Positions 48,172 through 59,546 of a DNA stretch of 64,000 nt are shown piece by piece (the stretch's first letter is position 1; every line of letters starts with the position of its first letter). A program made the translations under genes and the position numbers. The notes beneath the pieces were generated by a model. The model was not told where the DNA came from. It searched no databases and was given only the letters and a program-made list of their open reading frames with translations. The stretch is from positions 62,001-126,000 of the forward strand of contig JAITSV010000070.1 of the NCBI GenBank assembly GCA_031287575.1. The letters run 5' to 3'. Origin of the DNA: Desulfovibrio sp. Its GTDB lineage: Bacteria; Desulfobacterota; Desulfovibrionia; Desulfovibrionales; Desulfovibrionaceae.

Positions 48172-49986
48172 ATGAATTCCGTCACTCCGCCGTCCTCACC
48201 GCCCGTCCCGCCCGTCCCGCCCGTGCCGCCAGACGGGGCACCCACCCGTGCCGAGCCACGCGCCTGCGCCCCCCGCACGCCCGCCCTGATGGTGCAGGGC
48301 ACCTGCTCCAACGCGGGCAAGAGCATCCTTGCCGCCGCGTTCTGCCGCATCTTCCTGCAGGACGGCCTGCGCGTGGCCCCGTTCAAGGCGCAGAACATGG
48401 CGCTCAATTCCTGCGTCACCCCCGACGGGCTGGAAATGGGCCGGGCGCAGGCGGTGCAGGCGGCGGCCTGTCGGCTCGACCCTGACGTGCGCATGAATCC
48501 GGTGCTGCTGAAGCCCTGTTCCGACGTGGGCTCGCAGGTCATCGTCATGGGGCGGCCCGTGGGCGTCATGCGGGTGCGCCAGTACGTGGACTACAAGCCG
48601 CAGGCGCGCGACGCGGCCTTTGCCGCCTACGACAGCTTGGCGGCGGAGCACGACGTGATGGTCATCGAGGGGGCGGGCAGCCCGGCGGAAATCAACCTGA
48701 AGGCCCACGACATCGTGAACATGGCCATGGCCCGCCATGCCGGGGCGCGCGTGCTGCTGGTGGGCGACATCGACCGGGGCGGGGTGTTCGCCGCGCTGGT
48801 GGGCACCATGGAACTGCTGGAGGACTGGGAACGCAATCACGTGGCGGGCTACCTGCTGAACAAGTTCCGGGGCGACGCCAGCCTGCTGGACCCGGCGCTG
48901 GACTTCATGCAGCAACGCACCGGGCGGCCCGTGCTGGGCGTGGTGCCGTACCTGCGCGACCTGGGCCTGCCGGAAGAGGATTCCGTGACCTTCAAGGAAG
49001 GGCTGCCCGGCCTGCGAGACCTGCCTGGCCCGGGAGACGGGGCGGTAGTGGAAGCGGGACACGATGTACTGGACATCGTGCTGGTGGACCTGCCGCACAT
49101 CAGCAATTTTACCGACGTGGACGCCCTGCGCGGCGAACCGGACGTGCGGCTGCGCGTGGCCCGCACCCCGGCGGACCTGCCAGCCCCGGACGGCAGGATG
49201 CCCGACGCGGTGATCCTGCCTGGCAGCAAGAACACCACCGGCGATTTGCGGACGCTGCGCGCCACGGGCATGGCCGATGCGCTGGCGCGCCTTGCGCGGG
49301 ATCCGGACGGGCCGGTGATGGCGGGCATTTGCGCCGGGTTGCAGATGCTGGGCCTGTGCGTGGCCGACCCGCTGGGGCTGGAAGGCGGCGGCAGCGAGCA
49401 GGGGCTGGGCCTGCTGCCGGTGCGCACCGAACTGGCGGAGGAAAAGACCCTGCGCCGTACGGTGGGGATGCATCCGCGCAGCGGCCTGCCGGTGACGGGC
49501 TACGAGATTCGTCATGGCATTACCGTGGAGGCGGAGGAGGGGGAAGGCGGCGGAACCGGGCAGGGACGGCGGGTGGCGTTGGCTGAAGGCCGCGATACCC
49601 CCGACGGCCCTGCAAGTCCTGACGCTGCATTTCCCTTCCTGCTGCGCGACGATGGCGGCCCGCTGGGCTGGGGCACCCACGGGGGGCGGGTGTGGGGCAC
49701 CTCGCTGCACGGGGTGTTCGATGGAGACGGCTTTCGCAGGCATTTCCTGGACGGGCTGCGCACGCGGCGGGGGCTTGCCCCGCTGGGTCGCGTGGTGGCC
49801 CCGTATTCGCTGGACCCGGCGCTGGACCGGCTGGCCGACGCCGTGCGCGCCGCCGTGGACATGGACGCCATTTACGATATGCTGCACCTGCGGCCCGGCC
49901 GGGTGCAAACCTGCGGGCCGGGTGTACGTGGGACGGCGGAGCATGCCGCCGGAGATGCCGGAAAGGGGGCACGTAATGCAGACTGA
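48172..49986 (+). CDS. cobQ: Cobyric acid synthase
   Basis: CobQ amidates four side chains of adenosylcobyrinic acid in B12 synthesis. The 604-residue protein has an N-terminal synthetase domain ([20 protein letters not shown]; then [13 protein letters not shown]) and a C-terminal triad glutamine amidotransferase domain with the nucleophile in [10 protein letters not shown]. It is slightly long for CobQ (usually about 490-510). The extra length is a Pro-rich N-terminus (about 37 residues, including a 9-bp V-P-P repeat) and low-complexity inserts near the C-terminal end. It is transcribed away from AsmA. Confidence 0.95.
   Translation: MNSVTPPSSPPVPPVPPVPPDGAPTRAEPRACAPRTPALMVQGTCSNAGKSILAAAFCRIFLQDGLRVAPFKAQNMALNSCVTPDGLEMGRAQAVQAAACRLDPDVRMNPVLLKPCSDVGSQVIVMGRPVGVMRVRQYVDYKPQARDAAFAAYDSLAAEHDVMVIEGAGSPAEINLKAHDIVNMAMARHAGARVLLVGDIDRGGVFAALVGTMELLEDWERNHVAGYLLNKFRGDASLLDPALDFMQQRTGRPVLGVVPYLRDLGLPEEDSVTFKEGLPGLRDLPGPGDGAVVEAGHDVLDIVLVDLPHISNFTDVDALRGEPDVRLRVARTPADLPAPDGRMPDAVILPGSKNTTGDLRTLRATGMADALARLARDPDGPVMAGICAGLQMLGLCVADPLGLEGGGSEQGLGLLPVRTELAEEKTLRRTVGMHPRSGLPVTGYEIRHGITVEAEEGEGGGTGQGRRVALAEGRDTPDGPASPDAAFPFLLRDDGGPLGWGTHGGRVWGTSLHGVFDGDGFRRHFLDGLRTRRGLAPLGRVVAPYSLDPALDRLADAVRAAVDMDAIYDMLHLRPGRVQTCGPGVRGTAEHAAGDAGKGARNAD
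48202..48228 (+). repeat. 9-bp coding minisatellite near the cobQ start
   Basis: Units CCCGTCCCG, CCCGTCCCG and CCCGTGCCG encode P-V-P triplets at the CobQ N-terminus. Confidence 0.8.
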
Positions 49987-51088
49987 CGGGAAAAGGCGGG
50001 GTGTGCCGGTGCATCTTCTGGTGATGCTGGCGTGTCTGCTGGTGGTGTTGTCCGCCCGTTTCGCGGCGGCTGCCGGTGACGATGTTCCGCGGGTGGCTTC
50101 ACCGGTTTCCGATGTCATGGCATCGTCCGTGCCCAGCGCCGCCGCGCCGACAGATTCCGCACCAGCCGATTCCGCATCCTCCGATTCCGTTACCCCCGAA
50201 GCCCCCGCCACGGAACACATGCCGAATTTCGGCGACCGGCCCGCCACCGAAGGCGCCAGGGCGCTGTACGCAGAGGCGGTGCGCGTGCTTTCGCAGGTGC
50301 GCAGCACCCGCTACACCGGCAGCTACGTGGTGGACGAGGACACGGGCCGCTTCGAACTGAACTGTTCCGGCTTCCTGTCGTTGCTGCTGTATGAGGTGAA
50401 TCCCTCCGCGCTGGCCACCGTGGACCGTAGCGGCAAGCACTACCGCCCGCGGGCGGAGGATTTTCACCGCAGCATCCTGCGCGCCGGACCCAAGGGCGAC
50501 GGCACGGGCTGGCTGCGGCTGGAGCGGGTTTCCGACCTGCGTCCCGGCGACGTGGTGGCCTGGCTGCGTCCCGCCGAACGCAGCGCCAGTTCCGCCACCG
50601 GGCATGTGATGGTGGCGCTGGCCAACCCGCGCCTGAACCCGGCCCGGCCCGGCGAGGTGCTGCTGCCCGTGGCAGACTGTACCTTGAGCCCGCACGGCGA
50701 CCTTGCCGCCATGCGCGAGGCGGGCAGCCCCGAAGCGGAAACGGTGCGGGGCGCGCAATCGGCAGCCGAATCGGTTGCGGAATCCGTCGCGGGGCAGGCA
50801 CCCGAACGGGAACCGGAACAGGCCCCCGTTCCCGGCACCTCTCCGGGGCTGCCCCGGCCACCTCAGGTGGAGGCGCCCCCGGCCATCGCTCCCGGTCTGG
50901 AGCGGGGCAGCGCCGCATGGCTGGCCGCACTGCCCAGGGACATGCGCGAGCCGGGCATCGGCGGCGTGGGCAGCGGGGTCATCGGCCTTGCCACCGATGC
51001 CACCGGCCATCCCGTGGCCTACTGGTGGCGGGGCGGGGTTTCACGCCACCGGCTGGTGACCTCCATCATGCTGGGGCGGCTGGAGTAG
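49976..51088 (+). CDS. Exported NlpC/P60-like hypothetical protein
   Basis: This 370-residue precursor has an N-terminal signal ([22 protein letters not shown]) and a Ser/Ala/Pro-rich linker. Its core has a Cys in [11 protein letters not shown], a GDVVAW strand and a His in TGHVMVAL, the spacing of an NlpC/P60-type Cys-His hydrolase. A Pro/Glu-rich stretch splits the C-terminal part. Cell-wall or amide hydrolysis is a tentative reading. ATG 49976 follows GAAAGGGGG and overlaps the cobQ end by 11 nt, so the two are likely co-transcribed despite unrelated roles. Confidence 0.75.
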   Translation: MQTDGKRRGVPVHLLVMLACLLVVLSARFAAAAGDDVPRVASPVSDVMASSVPSAAAPTDSAPADSASSDSVTPEAPATEHMPNFGDRPATEGARALYAEAVRVLSQVRSTRYTGSYVVDEDTGRFELNCSGFLSLLLYEVNPSALATVDRSGKHYRPRAEDFHRSILRAGPKGDGTGWLRLERVSDLRPGDVVAWLRPAERSASSATGHVMVALANPRLNPARPGEVLLPVADCTLSPHGDLAAMREAGSPEAETVRGAQSAAESVAESVAGQAPEREPEQAPVPGTSPGLPRPPQVEAPPAIAPGLERGSAAWLAALPRDMREPGIGGVGSGVIGLATDATGHPVAYWWRGGVSRHRLVTSIMLGRLE

Positions 51089-51333
51089 CCCGGCTGACGT
51101 TCCGCGACGCTTCCGGAAGCTCCGGCATTTCTCGCCGCTTCCCACGGTTCCTCACTCTATTCCGACGTTCCCGGCTGATCCGCGTTGGGTCTGCCCTCCG
51201 AACGGCGGACCGCCGCGCGCCTTCCCTTTTTCAAACGAACTGGCCCGGCAGGGCGGGACTTGTCCCGTACCCCAGCCGGGCCGTGTGCGTTTGCCTGGTC
51301 CCGTGCCCGGCGTTTTGCCGGGCGTCTCCACCG

Positions 51334-51771
51334 CTACTTGGCCAGTTCGTCGGCTTTCTTGCGCAGGTAGTCGCCAAGGTCGTTCATGGCTGCCTTGGCC
51401 TTGAACAGGTTGAGGTGCAGCGCATCGGTAAAGCCCAGCACGTTGGCCCCTTCCTTCAGCGGGGTGGACGACTGGCCGAGGGTGGCGTGCTTCAGGCGGC
51501 CGCCCTCCACCACGAACACCGTGGTATCCACCATGTTGCCCAGAAATTCCCTTTTCACGTCCACGGTGAGCACCACGTTGTTGCCTTTCAACTCGCGCCT
51601 GGTGATGCTGCCCATCACCGATTCGCCAAGGTAGATATTTTCGTCCTTGATGTCGGGCACGGCGTCGAACACCACCCGGTAGTCGTTTTCGAACAGGCCG
51701 AGCACGGCGTGGGCGCTGGTGGCCGCGCCCGGCAACAACAGCAGGGCAAGGAGAAGAACGAGGATGCGCAT
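51334..51771 (-). CDS. Small exported hypothetical protein (145 aa)
   Basis: This protein has a clear signal peptide (RILVLLLALLLLPGAATSAHA) and a mature region of about 120 residues with beta-strands (NNVVLTVDVKREFLGNMVDT) and a C-terminal Lys/Ala helix. I do not recognise the family. GGGAGG precedes ATG 51771. Confidence 0.8.
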   Translation of the reverse strand: MRILVLLLALLLLPGAATSAHAVLGLFENDYRVVFDAVPDIKDENIYLGESVMGSITRRELKGNNVVLTVDVKREFLGNMVDTTVFVVEGGRLKHATLGQSSTPLKEGANVLGFTDALHLNLFKAKAAMNDLGDYLRKKADELAK

Positions 51772-52177
51772 GGAAACCTCCCGTAATGGCGGACGATGTC
51801 TGGCGATGCCTGACGACGGGGGAGATGCGGCGTTGCAGGCGCGCGTTTGCGTGGTTGCCGCGCGCGTACGGCCACAGGTCCCGGCTTCGTCTTGGCCTTC
51901 AGCATACACTCCGGCGCGTCTTGTGGGCAACCGTGCGGCGTCGGGGATGCCCCATCCCGCGCGCGTGCGGCGCGGCAGGCCCGCCGTGACCACCCCACGG
52001 AATTTCCAGCGGGGTATTCGGGCCGCGTGCGGTCTGCCATGCGCGGGCGTGGCCGGGCGGCGCGGGTACGTCCGGGTTCGCGCGGGGGGCAGACTTTTTT
52101 TCGTGCCGAGGGTAACGTAGGGGCGCAACCCCGGCGGGCGCCGCTGCCGCCGTCATTCACTACGGGAGGATACGCAC
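51772..52177. other. Divergent intergenic region
   Basis: No gene or convincing promoter was found in these 406 nt. A T8 run near 52091-52098 precedes the GlsB-type gene. Confidence 0.5.
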
Positions 52178-52420
52178 ATGGGCATCATCTGGTTTCTGCT
52201 GCTGGGCGCGCTGGCCGGTTGGCTGGCCGCCAAACTGATGCAGGGGCGTGGCTTCGGCTTTCTGGGCAACATGGCCGTGGGCGTTGTGGGCGCGGTGCTG
52301 GGCGGCTTTCTGTTCCGCATGGTGGGCGTGCACGGCGGCGGCATGATGGGATCGCTGGTCACCGCCGTGGTGGGGGCCGTCGTGCTGCTGTTCCTGGTGG
52401 GGCTGATCAAGCGGAACTAG
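52178..52420 (+). CDS. GlsB/YeaQ/YmgE family membrane protein
   Basis: A small 80-residue membrane protein with three hydrophobic helices and Gly-rich packing (GIIWFLLLGALAGWLAAKLM; GFLGNMAVGVVGAVLGGFLF). The transglycosylase-associated family is common and often stress-induced. GGGAGG lies about 8 nt upstream of ATG 52178. Confidence 0.9.
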   Translation: MGIIWFLLLGALAGWLAAKLMQGRGFGFLGNMAVGVVGAVLGGFLFRMVGVHGGGMMGSLVTAVVGAVVLLFLVGLIKRN

Positions 52421-52561
52421 ATAGGGCGGGCAGGGCGGAGCCGTGACGAACCGGCGGAACGCCGCCGACCGACAGACGGGCGGGCAGACGGGCAGGCAGA
52501 CGGGCGGGCGGAGACCGTCCGGTCCGCCACCCTCATGCGCGGCATCTCCAGGGGGCTCGTC

Positions 52562-53308
52562 CTACTGGGCGTTATCGCGCAGGATCTGCTTTTCCAGCAC
52601 GAATTCCACGCGGCGGTTCCTGGCCCGGTTTTCTTCCGTGGTGTTCGGGAACAGCGGATTCATGTCCGCAAGGCCGGTGGCGGTGATGCGGTGCGGGGCT
52701 ATGCCCATGTCCAGCAGGGTGCGCAGCACGTTGATGGCCCGCGCGGAGGACAGGTCCCAGTTGTCGCGGAAGCGCCCGCCGGACGGGGTGGGCGAACTGT
52801 CGGTGAAGCCGCGCACGTTGATGTCCTGGTCCGGGTGGCGCACGAACAGGTCGTACATGTGCTGCAACAGCTTGCGCCCCTCGGGCGTGATGGTGTCGCT
52901 GCCGGGTTCGAACAGCACCCCGGCCGGCATGTTCAGGGTGATCTTGCCGTCTTCGCTGCTGCCGGTCAGGATGTCGCTCATGCCGCGCGACTGCGCGAAC
53001 AGGCGCACCTCCGCGAACAGCCTGTTCTGGGCTTCCACCAGTTGGCGGCGGTACATCACCTCGTCCACCACGCTGCCCACCTTTTCGTCCTTCAGGCGCA
53101 CGATGCGCGCGCCTTCCCCCACGCCCAGGGCCTGCTGTACCGAACTGATGGATTCCGAAAACGTGCCCTTTTCCACGGAAGACATGGAAAAGAGCAGCAC
53201 GAAGCAGGCCAGCAGCAACAGGGAAAGGTCCGAGGTGGTGATCAGCCAGATGGCATGGTCGTCGCCGTCGGATTCCATGGCCTTCTTGCGTTCATCCTTA
53301 TCGAGCAT
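52562..53308 (-). CDS. motB: Flagellar motor stator protein MotB
   Basis: A 248-residue MotB with an N-terminal membrane helix containing the ion-binding Asp27 (WLITTSDLSLLLLACFVL), a plug/linker and a C-terminal OmpA-like peptidoglycan-binding domain (VRGFTDSSPTPSGG; SSARAINVLRTLLD). It lies downstream of motA on the minus strand with an 11-nt overlap. The S-D context differs slightly from the usual Y-A-D around the Asp. Confidence 0.93.
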   Translation of the reverse strand: MLDKDERKKAMESDGDDHAIWLITTSDLSLLLLACFVLLFSMSSVEKGTFSESISSVQQALGVGEGARIVRLKDEKVGSVVDEVMYRRQLVEAQNRLFAEVRLFAQSRGMSDILTGSSEDGKITLNMPAGVLFEPGSDTITPEGRKLLQHMYDLFVRHPDQDINVRGFTDSSPTPSGGRFRDNWDLSSARAINVLRTLLDMGIAPHRITATGLADMNPLFPNTTEENRARNRRVEFVLEKQILRDNAQ

Positions 53309-54053
53309 AGCGGCGCTCCTTGGGTGCCAGGAACGAGGACAGCTTTTCGTAGACCAGGCGCGGGTTGTTATTCTCCAGGATGCACTTGGCGCCTTCGAAG
53401 ATGATTTCCAGCCGGTGCACCTCCAACTGGGTGCGCGCGGCCAGCTTGCCCGCGATGGGCGTGAGGATGAGGTTGGAGAGCATGGCCCCGTAAAAGGTGC
53501 AGATCATGGCCACGGACATGGACGGGCCGATGCTCTTGGGGTTGTCGAGGTTGGCGAACATCTGCACGAGGCCGATCAGGGTGCCGGTAAGGCCCAGCGA
53601 AGGGGCCAGCAGCCCCAGCCGCTTGAACACGTTCTGGGCCACCGAATGGCGCTTGCACAGCGACGAGATTTCAATCAGCAGTGAATCCTTGATCAATTCC
53701 GGCGCGGCATTGTCGGCGATGAGCATGCAGGCCTTCTTGAGCACGGCGTCGTTGGTGTGCACGTGTTCCAGCGCCATGATGCCCTCGCGGCGGCTCAGTT
53801 CGGCGATGCGCACCATGGAGTTGACCACGTCTGCATCAGAGAATTCACGCATCATCAATGTCTTGGATGCTGCACGGAAGGCCTGCAACACCTGATTGAG
53901 CGGAAAGTTGATGCAGATGGCCGCCAATGAACCGCCCACGACGATCATGAAGGCGTGCAGGTCAACGAACAGCCATATGGACCCCCCACCCATGATGGCG
54001 CCGAAGACCATGGCAAGGCCGACAATGAGTCCGAAAAGGGTTGCGATGTCCAT
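53298..54053 (-). CDS. motA: Flagellar motor stator protein MotA
   Basis: A 251-residue MotA with four membrane helices and a large cytoplasmic loop. The opening ATLFGLIVGLAMVFGAIMGGG and the TM3-TM4 region (GLLAPSLGLTGTLIGLVQMF; SNLILTPIAGKLA) are typical. AGGAG lies upstream of ATG 54053. It is first in a motAB operon. A perfect inverted repeat (54102-54118) lies 49 nt upstream. Confidence 0.95.
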   Translation of the reverse strand: MDIATLFGLIVGLAMVFGAIMGGGSIWLFVDLHAFMIVVGGSLAAICINFPLNQVLQAFRAASKTLMMREFSDADVVNSMVRIAELSRREGIMALEHVHTNDAVLKKACMLIADNAAPELIKDSLLIEISSLCKRHSVAQNVFKRLGLLAPSLGLTGTLIGLVQMFANLDNPKSIGPSMSVAMICTFYGAMLSNLILTPIAGKLAARTQLEVHRLEIIFEGAKCILENNNPRLVYEKLSSFLAPKERRYAR

Positions 54054-54101
54054 GCATCGTGCTCCTGAAAATTTCTTGTGATGCTTCCGTGTCGCTGGCG
54101 T

Positions 54102-54118
54102 CACGCCATATTGGCGTG
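54102..54118. promoter_or_regulatory. Perfect inverted repeat upstream of motA
   Basis: CACGCCA-TAT-TGGCGTG has 7-bp arms and a 3-nt centre. It lies 49 nt before the motA start. It could be an operator or a leader hairpin. Confidence 0.45.
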
Positions 54119-54582
54119 GCTGTCGCACCGACAGGCAAGGAGAGCGGCAACGACGTGATGTGGCAGCGGAAAGGCGCGTGGCGGAAACGTGCTGGTGTCG
54201 TACCGTGTACGGCGTGCGGGCCATAGCATGGTGCAGGCCATTATGAAATGCAAGTGGCAAGCGATGAACGAAAAACCACGCTTCCGCATCCCGCTGATGT
54301 CGTTCCCGATGTCGCGGGCGCCGGTCCCGCAGGATGAAGGGGGTATGCAGGGGTGTGCGAAGCCGCCCGTCGCCCCTGGAATTTCAGGCCGATGGCCGGG
54401 CGCAATCGAACCGGGCCACGCGCGCCCGCACAGGGGGTTTGGTGCCAAGCAGGCTGCGCCGTCGTGTCAAACGTCGCGCGCGTACAGTGGGCGTTGGGCA
54501 TGTCGCCTGTGCAAGGGGCTTTCTGGCGGCAGGGACCGGCGTGCACTGTCAAGGAGGGTGTAGTTTGCTGAAATTAATACGA
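54119..54582. other. Upstream region of motAB
   Basis: No gene is supported. Open frames here are short and lack ribosome sites. I could not identify a flagellar-type (sigma-28 or sigma-54) promoter by eye. Confidence 0.5.
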
Positions 54583-54612
54583 AAAGGGTCACGGTTTGCA
54601 CCGTGACCCTTT
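54583..54612 (-). terminator. Terminator of the tRNA-Ser gene
   Basis: A perfect 12-bp stem (arm AAAGGGTCACGG) with a 6-nt loop lies 7 nt after the tRNA. On the minus strand it runs into TTTTCG. A near-identical copy follows argJ. Confidence 0.92.
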
Positions 54613-54618
54613 GTCGTC

Positions 54619-54711
54619 TGGCGGAGAGGGAGAGATTTGAACTCTCGATACAGGTTTTGCCCGTATACTCCCTTAGCAGGGGAGCGCCTTCGGCCGCTCG
54701 GCCACCTCTCC
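54619..54711 (-). tRNA. tRNA-Ser (GCU anticodon)
   Basis: A 93-nt class II tRNA read on the minus strand. The acceptor stem GGAGAGG/CCTCTCC is followed by G and an encoded CCA. The anticodon arm CTCCC-CTGCTAA-GGGAG gives anticodon GCT. A long variable arm, as expected for Ser, and a T-arm with TTCAAAT are present. Confidence 0.97.
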
Positions 54712-55018
54712 GTTGTCGCGCGGCACGCCGCGCGAGAAAGCGTGTGTACCCGGTTGGCGGGCGCGCTGTCAAGCGCGTGGCCCACTTTCGTGGGGCGGAA
54801 AGCGTGACGGGGTGGCTTCGCCGCCATCCCGCCCCATCCGTGAATGGTCGGTCGCCACGCAGCCAAGCCGTCAGCCTTCACCCGCCCTGTCCAACCGTCG
54901 AGCCTTCAGCCCGCCGAACCTTCAGCGGTCATCATCGTCAATCAATACGAAAAGGGTCACGGTTTGCACCGTGCCCCTCGCCGCCAACATGCAGCAGGCA
55001 GCGGCGAGCCACTCGCCG
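54712..55018. other. Spacer between tRNA-Ser and argJ
   Basis: This spacer contains the argJ terminator (54947-54977) and GC-rich sequence that probably includes the tRNA promoter. No gene was found. Confidence 0.55.
54947..54977 (-). terminator. Terminator of argJ
   Basis: The hairpin GGGCACGGT-GCAA-ACCGTGACCC with TTTTCG on the minus strand lies about 40 nt after argJ. Thirty nucleotides (54944-54973) are identical to the tRNA-Ser terminator (54576-54605). Confidence 0.88.
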
Positions 55019-56257
55019 TCAGCTGCGGTAGTCGGCGTTGCAGCTGACGTAGTCGTGCGTCAGGTCCGAGGCCAGCAGGCGGTAGCTGCCCGGACCGTTG
55101 CCCAGCATGATGTTGACCACGATGTCGCGCCCGGCCAGCGGTTCCTTGAGCAGCGCGTCGAAGTCCAGGTTGGTGGGCTGTCCGCCCCGGAACAGTTCCA
55201 CCCCGCACAGGGACACGATGACCGCCGCCGGGTTGAAGGTGGCCCCGCTGCGGCCCAGCGCCGCCACGATGCGGCCCCAGTTGGCGTCGCGCCCGTACAT
55301 GGCCGTCTTGACCAGTTGCGAATGGCCCACGGTGCGCGCGGCCAGTTCCGCGTCGGCGTCGTCACGCGCGCCCGCCACGTTGATGTGGATGACCTTGGTG
55401 GCGCCCTCGCCGTCCTTCACCAGCATGTAGGCCACCTCGCCCAGCACGCCGGTAAGCGCCGCGCCCAGCACGGCCAGGTCCGCGCCGCGCGCGGCCACCC
55501 CGGATGCGCCGTTGGCCAGCCCGAACACGGTATCGTTGGTGGAGGTGTCGCCGTCCACGGTCACGCGGTTGAAGGTGGCGTCCACCGCATCGCGGAACAG
55601 GGCCTGCCAGGCGGCGGGCTCCACGTCGGCGTCGCACAGCACGGTGGCCAGCATGGTGGCCATGTTGGGGCAGATCATGCCCGCGCCCTTGGCCATGCCC
55701 ACCAGGGTCACCGTGCCGCCGGAAAGCTCCACCGTGCGCGAGGCGAACTTGGGAAAGGCGTCGGTGGTCATGATGGCTTTGGCGAAATCTTCCGGGCTCT
55801 TGTTGCCAAGGTCCGCCGCAAGGGCGGGTACGGCGGCGGCCCACTTGTCCATGGCCAGTTGCGCACCGATGACCCCCGTGGACGCGGGCAGGATGTCCTG
55901 TGGCGCAAGGCCGGTGGCGGTTGCCACCAGTTCCAGCGTGGCGCGGCAATTGGCCAGGCCCTCGTCGCCGGTGCAGGCGTTGGCCTGGCCGGAGTTGATC
56001 AGCACCGCGCGGGCCATGGGCGCGCGGGCCAGAATGTCGCGCGCCACCAGCACCGGGGCGGCCTGGAACAGGTTTTTGGTGAACACGGCGGCGGCCACGG
56101 CGGGGGTGTCGCTGACCACCAGGGCCAGATCGTCCCGATCCGACTTTCGAAATCCGGCGCCCGTGGTGGCAAAGCGGAAGCCCTTGGGGGCCGCGCAGGG
56201 GACGGGGATTTCGCCGTTGGTGGTCGGGGACGCTGCCGGGGTGTCGTTGGTGGCCAT
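55019..56257 (-). CDS. argJ: Bifunctional glutamate N-acetyltransferase / amino-acid acetyltransferase
   Basis: ArgJ transfers the acetyl group from N-acetylornithine to glutamate (and may use acetyl-CoA), recycling acetyl in arginine synthesis. The 412-residue precursor self-cleaves before the nucleophilic Thr in MICPNMATMLA. INSGQANACTG and the C-terminal SCNADYRS are family signatures. GGAG lies before ATG 56257. The longer frame upstream is not supported. Confidence 0.96.
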   Translation of the reverse strand: MATNDTPAASPTTNGEIPVPCAAPKGFRFATTGAGFRKSDRDDLALVVSDTPAVAAAVFTKNLFQAAPVLVARDILARAPMARAVLINSGQANACTGDEGLANCRATLELVATATGLAPQDILPASTGVIGAQLAMDKWAAAVPALAADLGNKSPEDFAKAIMTTDAFPKFASRTVELSGGTVTLVGMAKGAGMICPNMATMLATVLCDADVEPAAWQALFRDAVDATFNRVTVDGDTSTNDTVFGLANGASGVAARGADLAVLGAALTGVLGEVAYMLVKDGEGATKVIHINVAGARDDADAELAARTVGHSQLVKTAMYGRDANWGRIVAALGRSGATFNPAAVIVSLCGVELFRGGQPTNLDFDALLKEPLAGRDIVVNIMLGNGPGSYRLLASDLTHDYVSCNADYRS

Positions 56258-56410
56258 ACTGGCTCCGTGTTCGGCCCGGTGGGCCGGTTGTCGGGTGCGT
56301 GGGGTGCCCGCTGGCGCCATGCACTGCATGTTTGGCGTGCCGTGGCGCAGTGTTGGCGCGCCATCCGGCGTGCGGCGGCACACGTGGTGCGTATTACGGG
56401 CAAGTCCCGG

Positions 56411-56448
56411 AAAAGTGAAGGGCGGAACGGGTATAACCCGCTCCGCCC
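56411..56448 (-). terminator. Terminator of secA
   Basis: GGGCGGA/TCCGCCC and CGGG/CCCG form an 11-bp stem with one mismatch. On the minus strand it is followed by TTCACTTTT. Confidence 0.75.
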
Positions 56449-56473
56449 CTGTGGATACGCGTATGGTGCGCGG

Positions 56474-59008
<2,535 letters not shown>

Positions 59009-59546
59009 TCCTTCTCCCGAAAGGTGGGGGCGGTGGGAACGCGGGGCGGCAAAGGCCGGTTGCCGCGCATAAGGCCCCGCGCGGGGCGGGGCTGGCGATG
59101 GCCGCAGGGCCGACGGGCCGGTCTGCCGCGTGGCGTGGCGCGCGGTGCCTGCGCCGTGCCGACGAAGGCCGGGGGGCGGAACCTGCGCGCGGCTCGCGGT
59201 GCCGGGCGGTTCGGCTGCACCTGCGGAGGGCGCATGCAGCGCCAGCGGCGCGGCGGGTACGGTGCGAAAAACATGTGCCGCGCGGCGGGTGGCCGAACCC
59301 CTCTCAAATAAGTCAAATACCTTCGGTTGGCAATGCGCGCATCCTGAATTTGCCTGCACTGCGCCGGAATGACAGGATATCGTAACCTAAATCCTTATTC
59401 GGGCAGGGCTGGGCAGGGTTGGGCTGGGGTGCGCGCGGGTTTCGGAACGGCGGCATGCAATGCGGACGGACGGCGGCCCGGACATGTCGCGCCGGAGCCG
59501 CCGTCCGCAAGGATGCACGGATGGCGCGAAGCTGAACGTGGGGGAA
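59009..59546. other. Upstream region of secA
   Basis: This 538-nt spacer holds the candidate secA promoter (59305-59333), an unusually long leader, and a hairpin after the Fe-S gene (59466-59507, arms CGGACGGCGGC/GCCGCCGTCCG). No gene was found. Confidence 0.55.
59305..59333 (-). promoter_or_regulatory. Candidate secA promoter
   Basis: On the minus strand TTGCCA (59328-59333), 17 nt, TATTTG (59305-59310). It would leave a leader of roughly 290 nt before secA. Confidence 0.45.
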
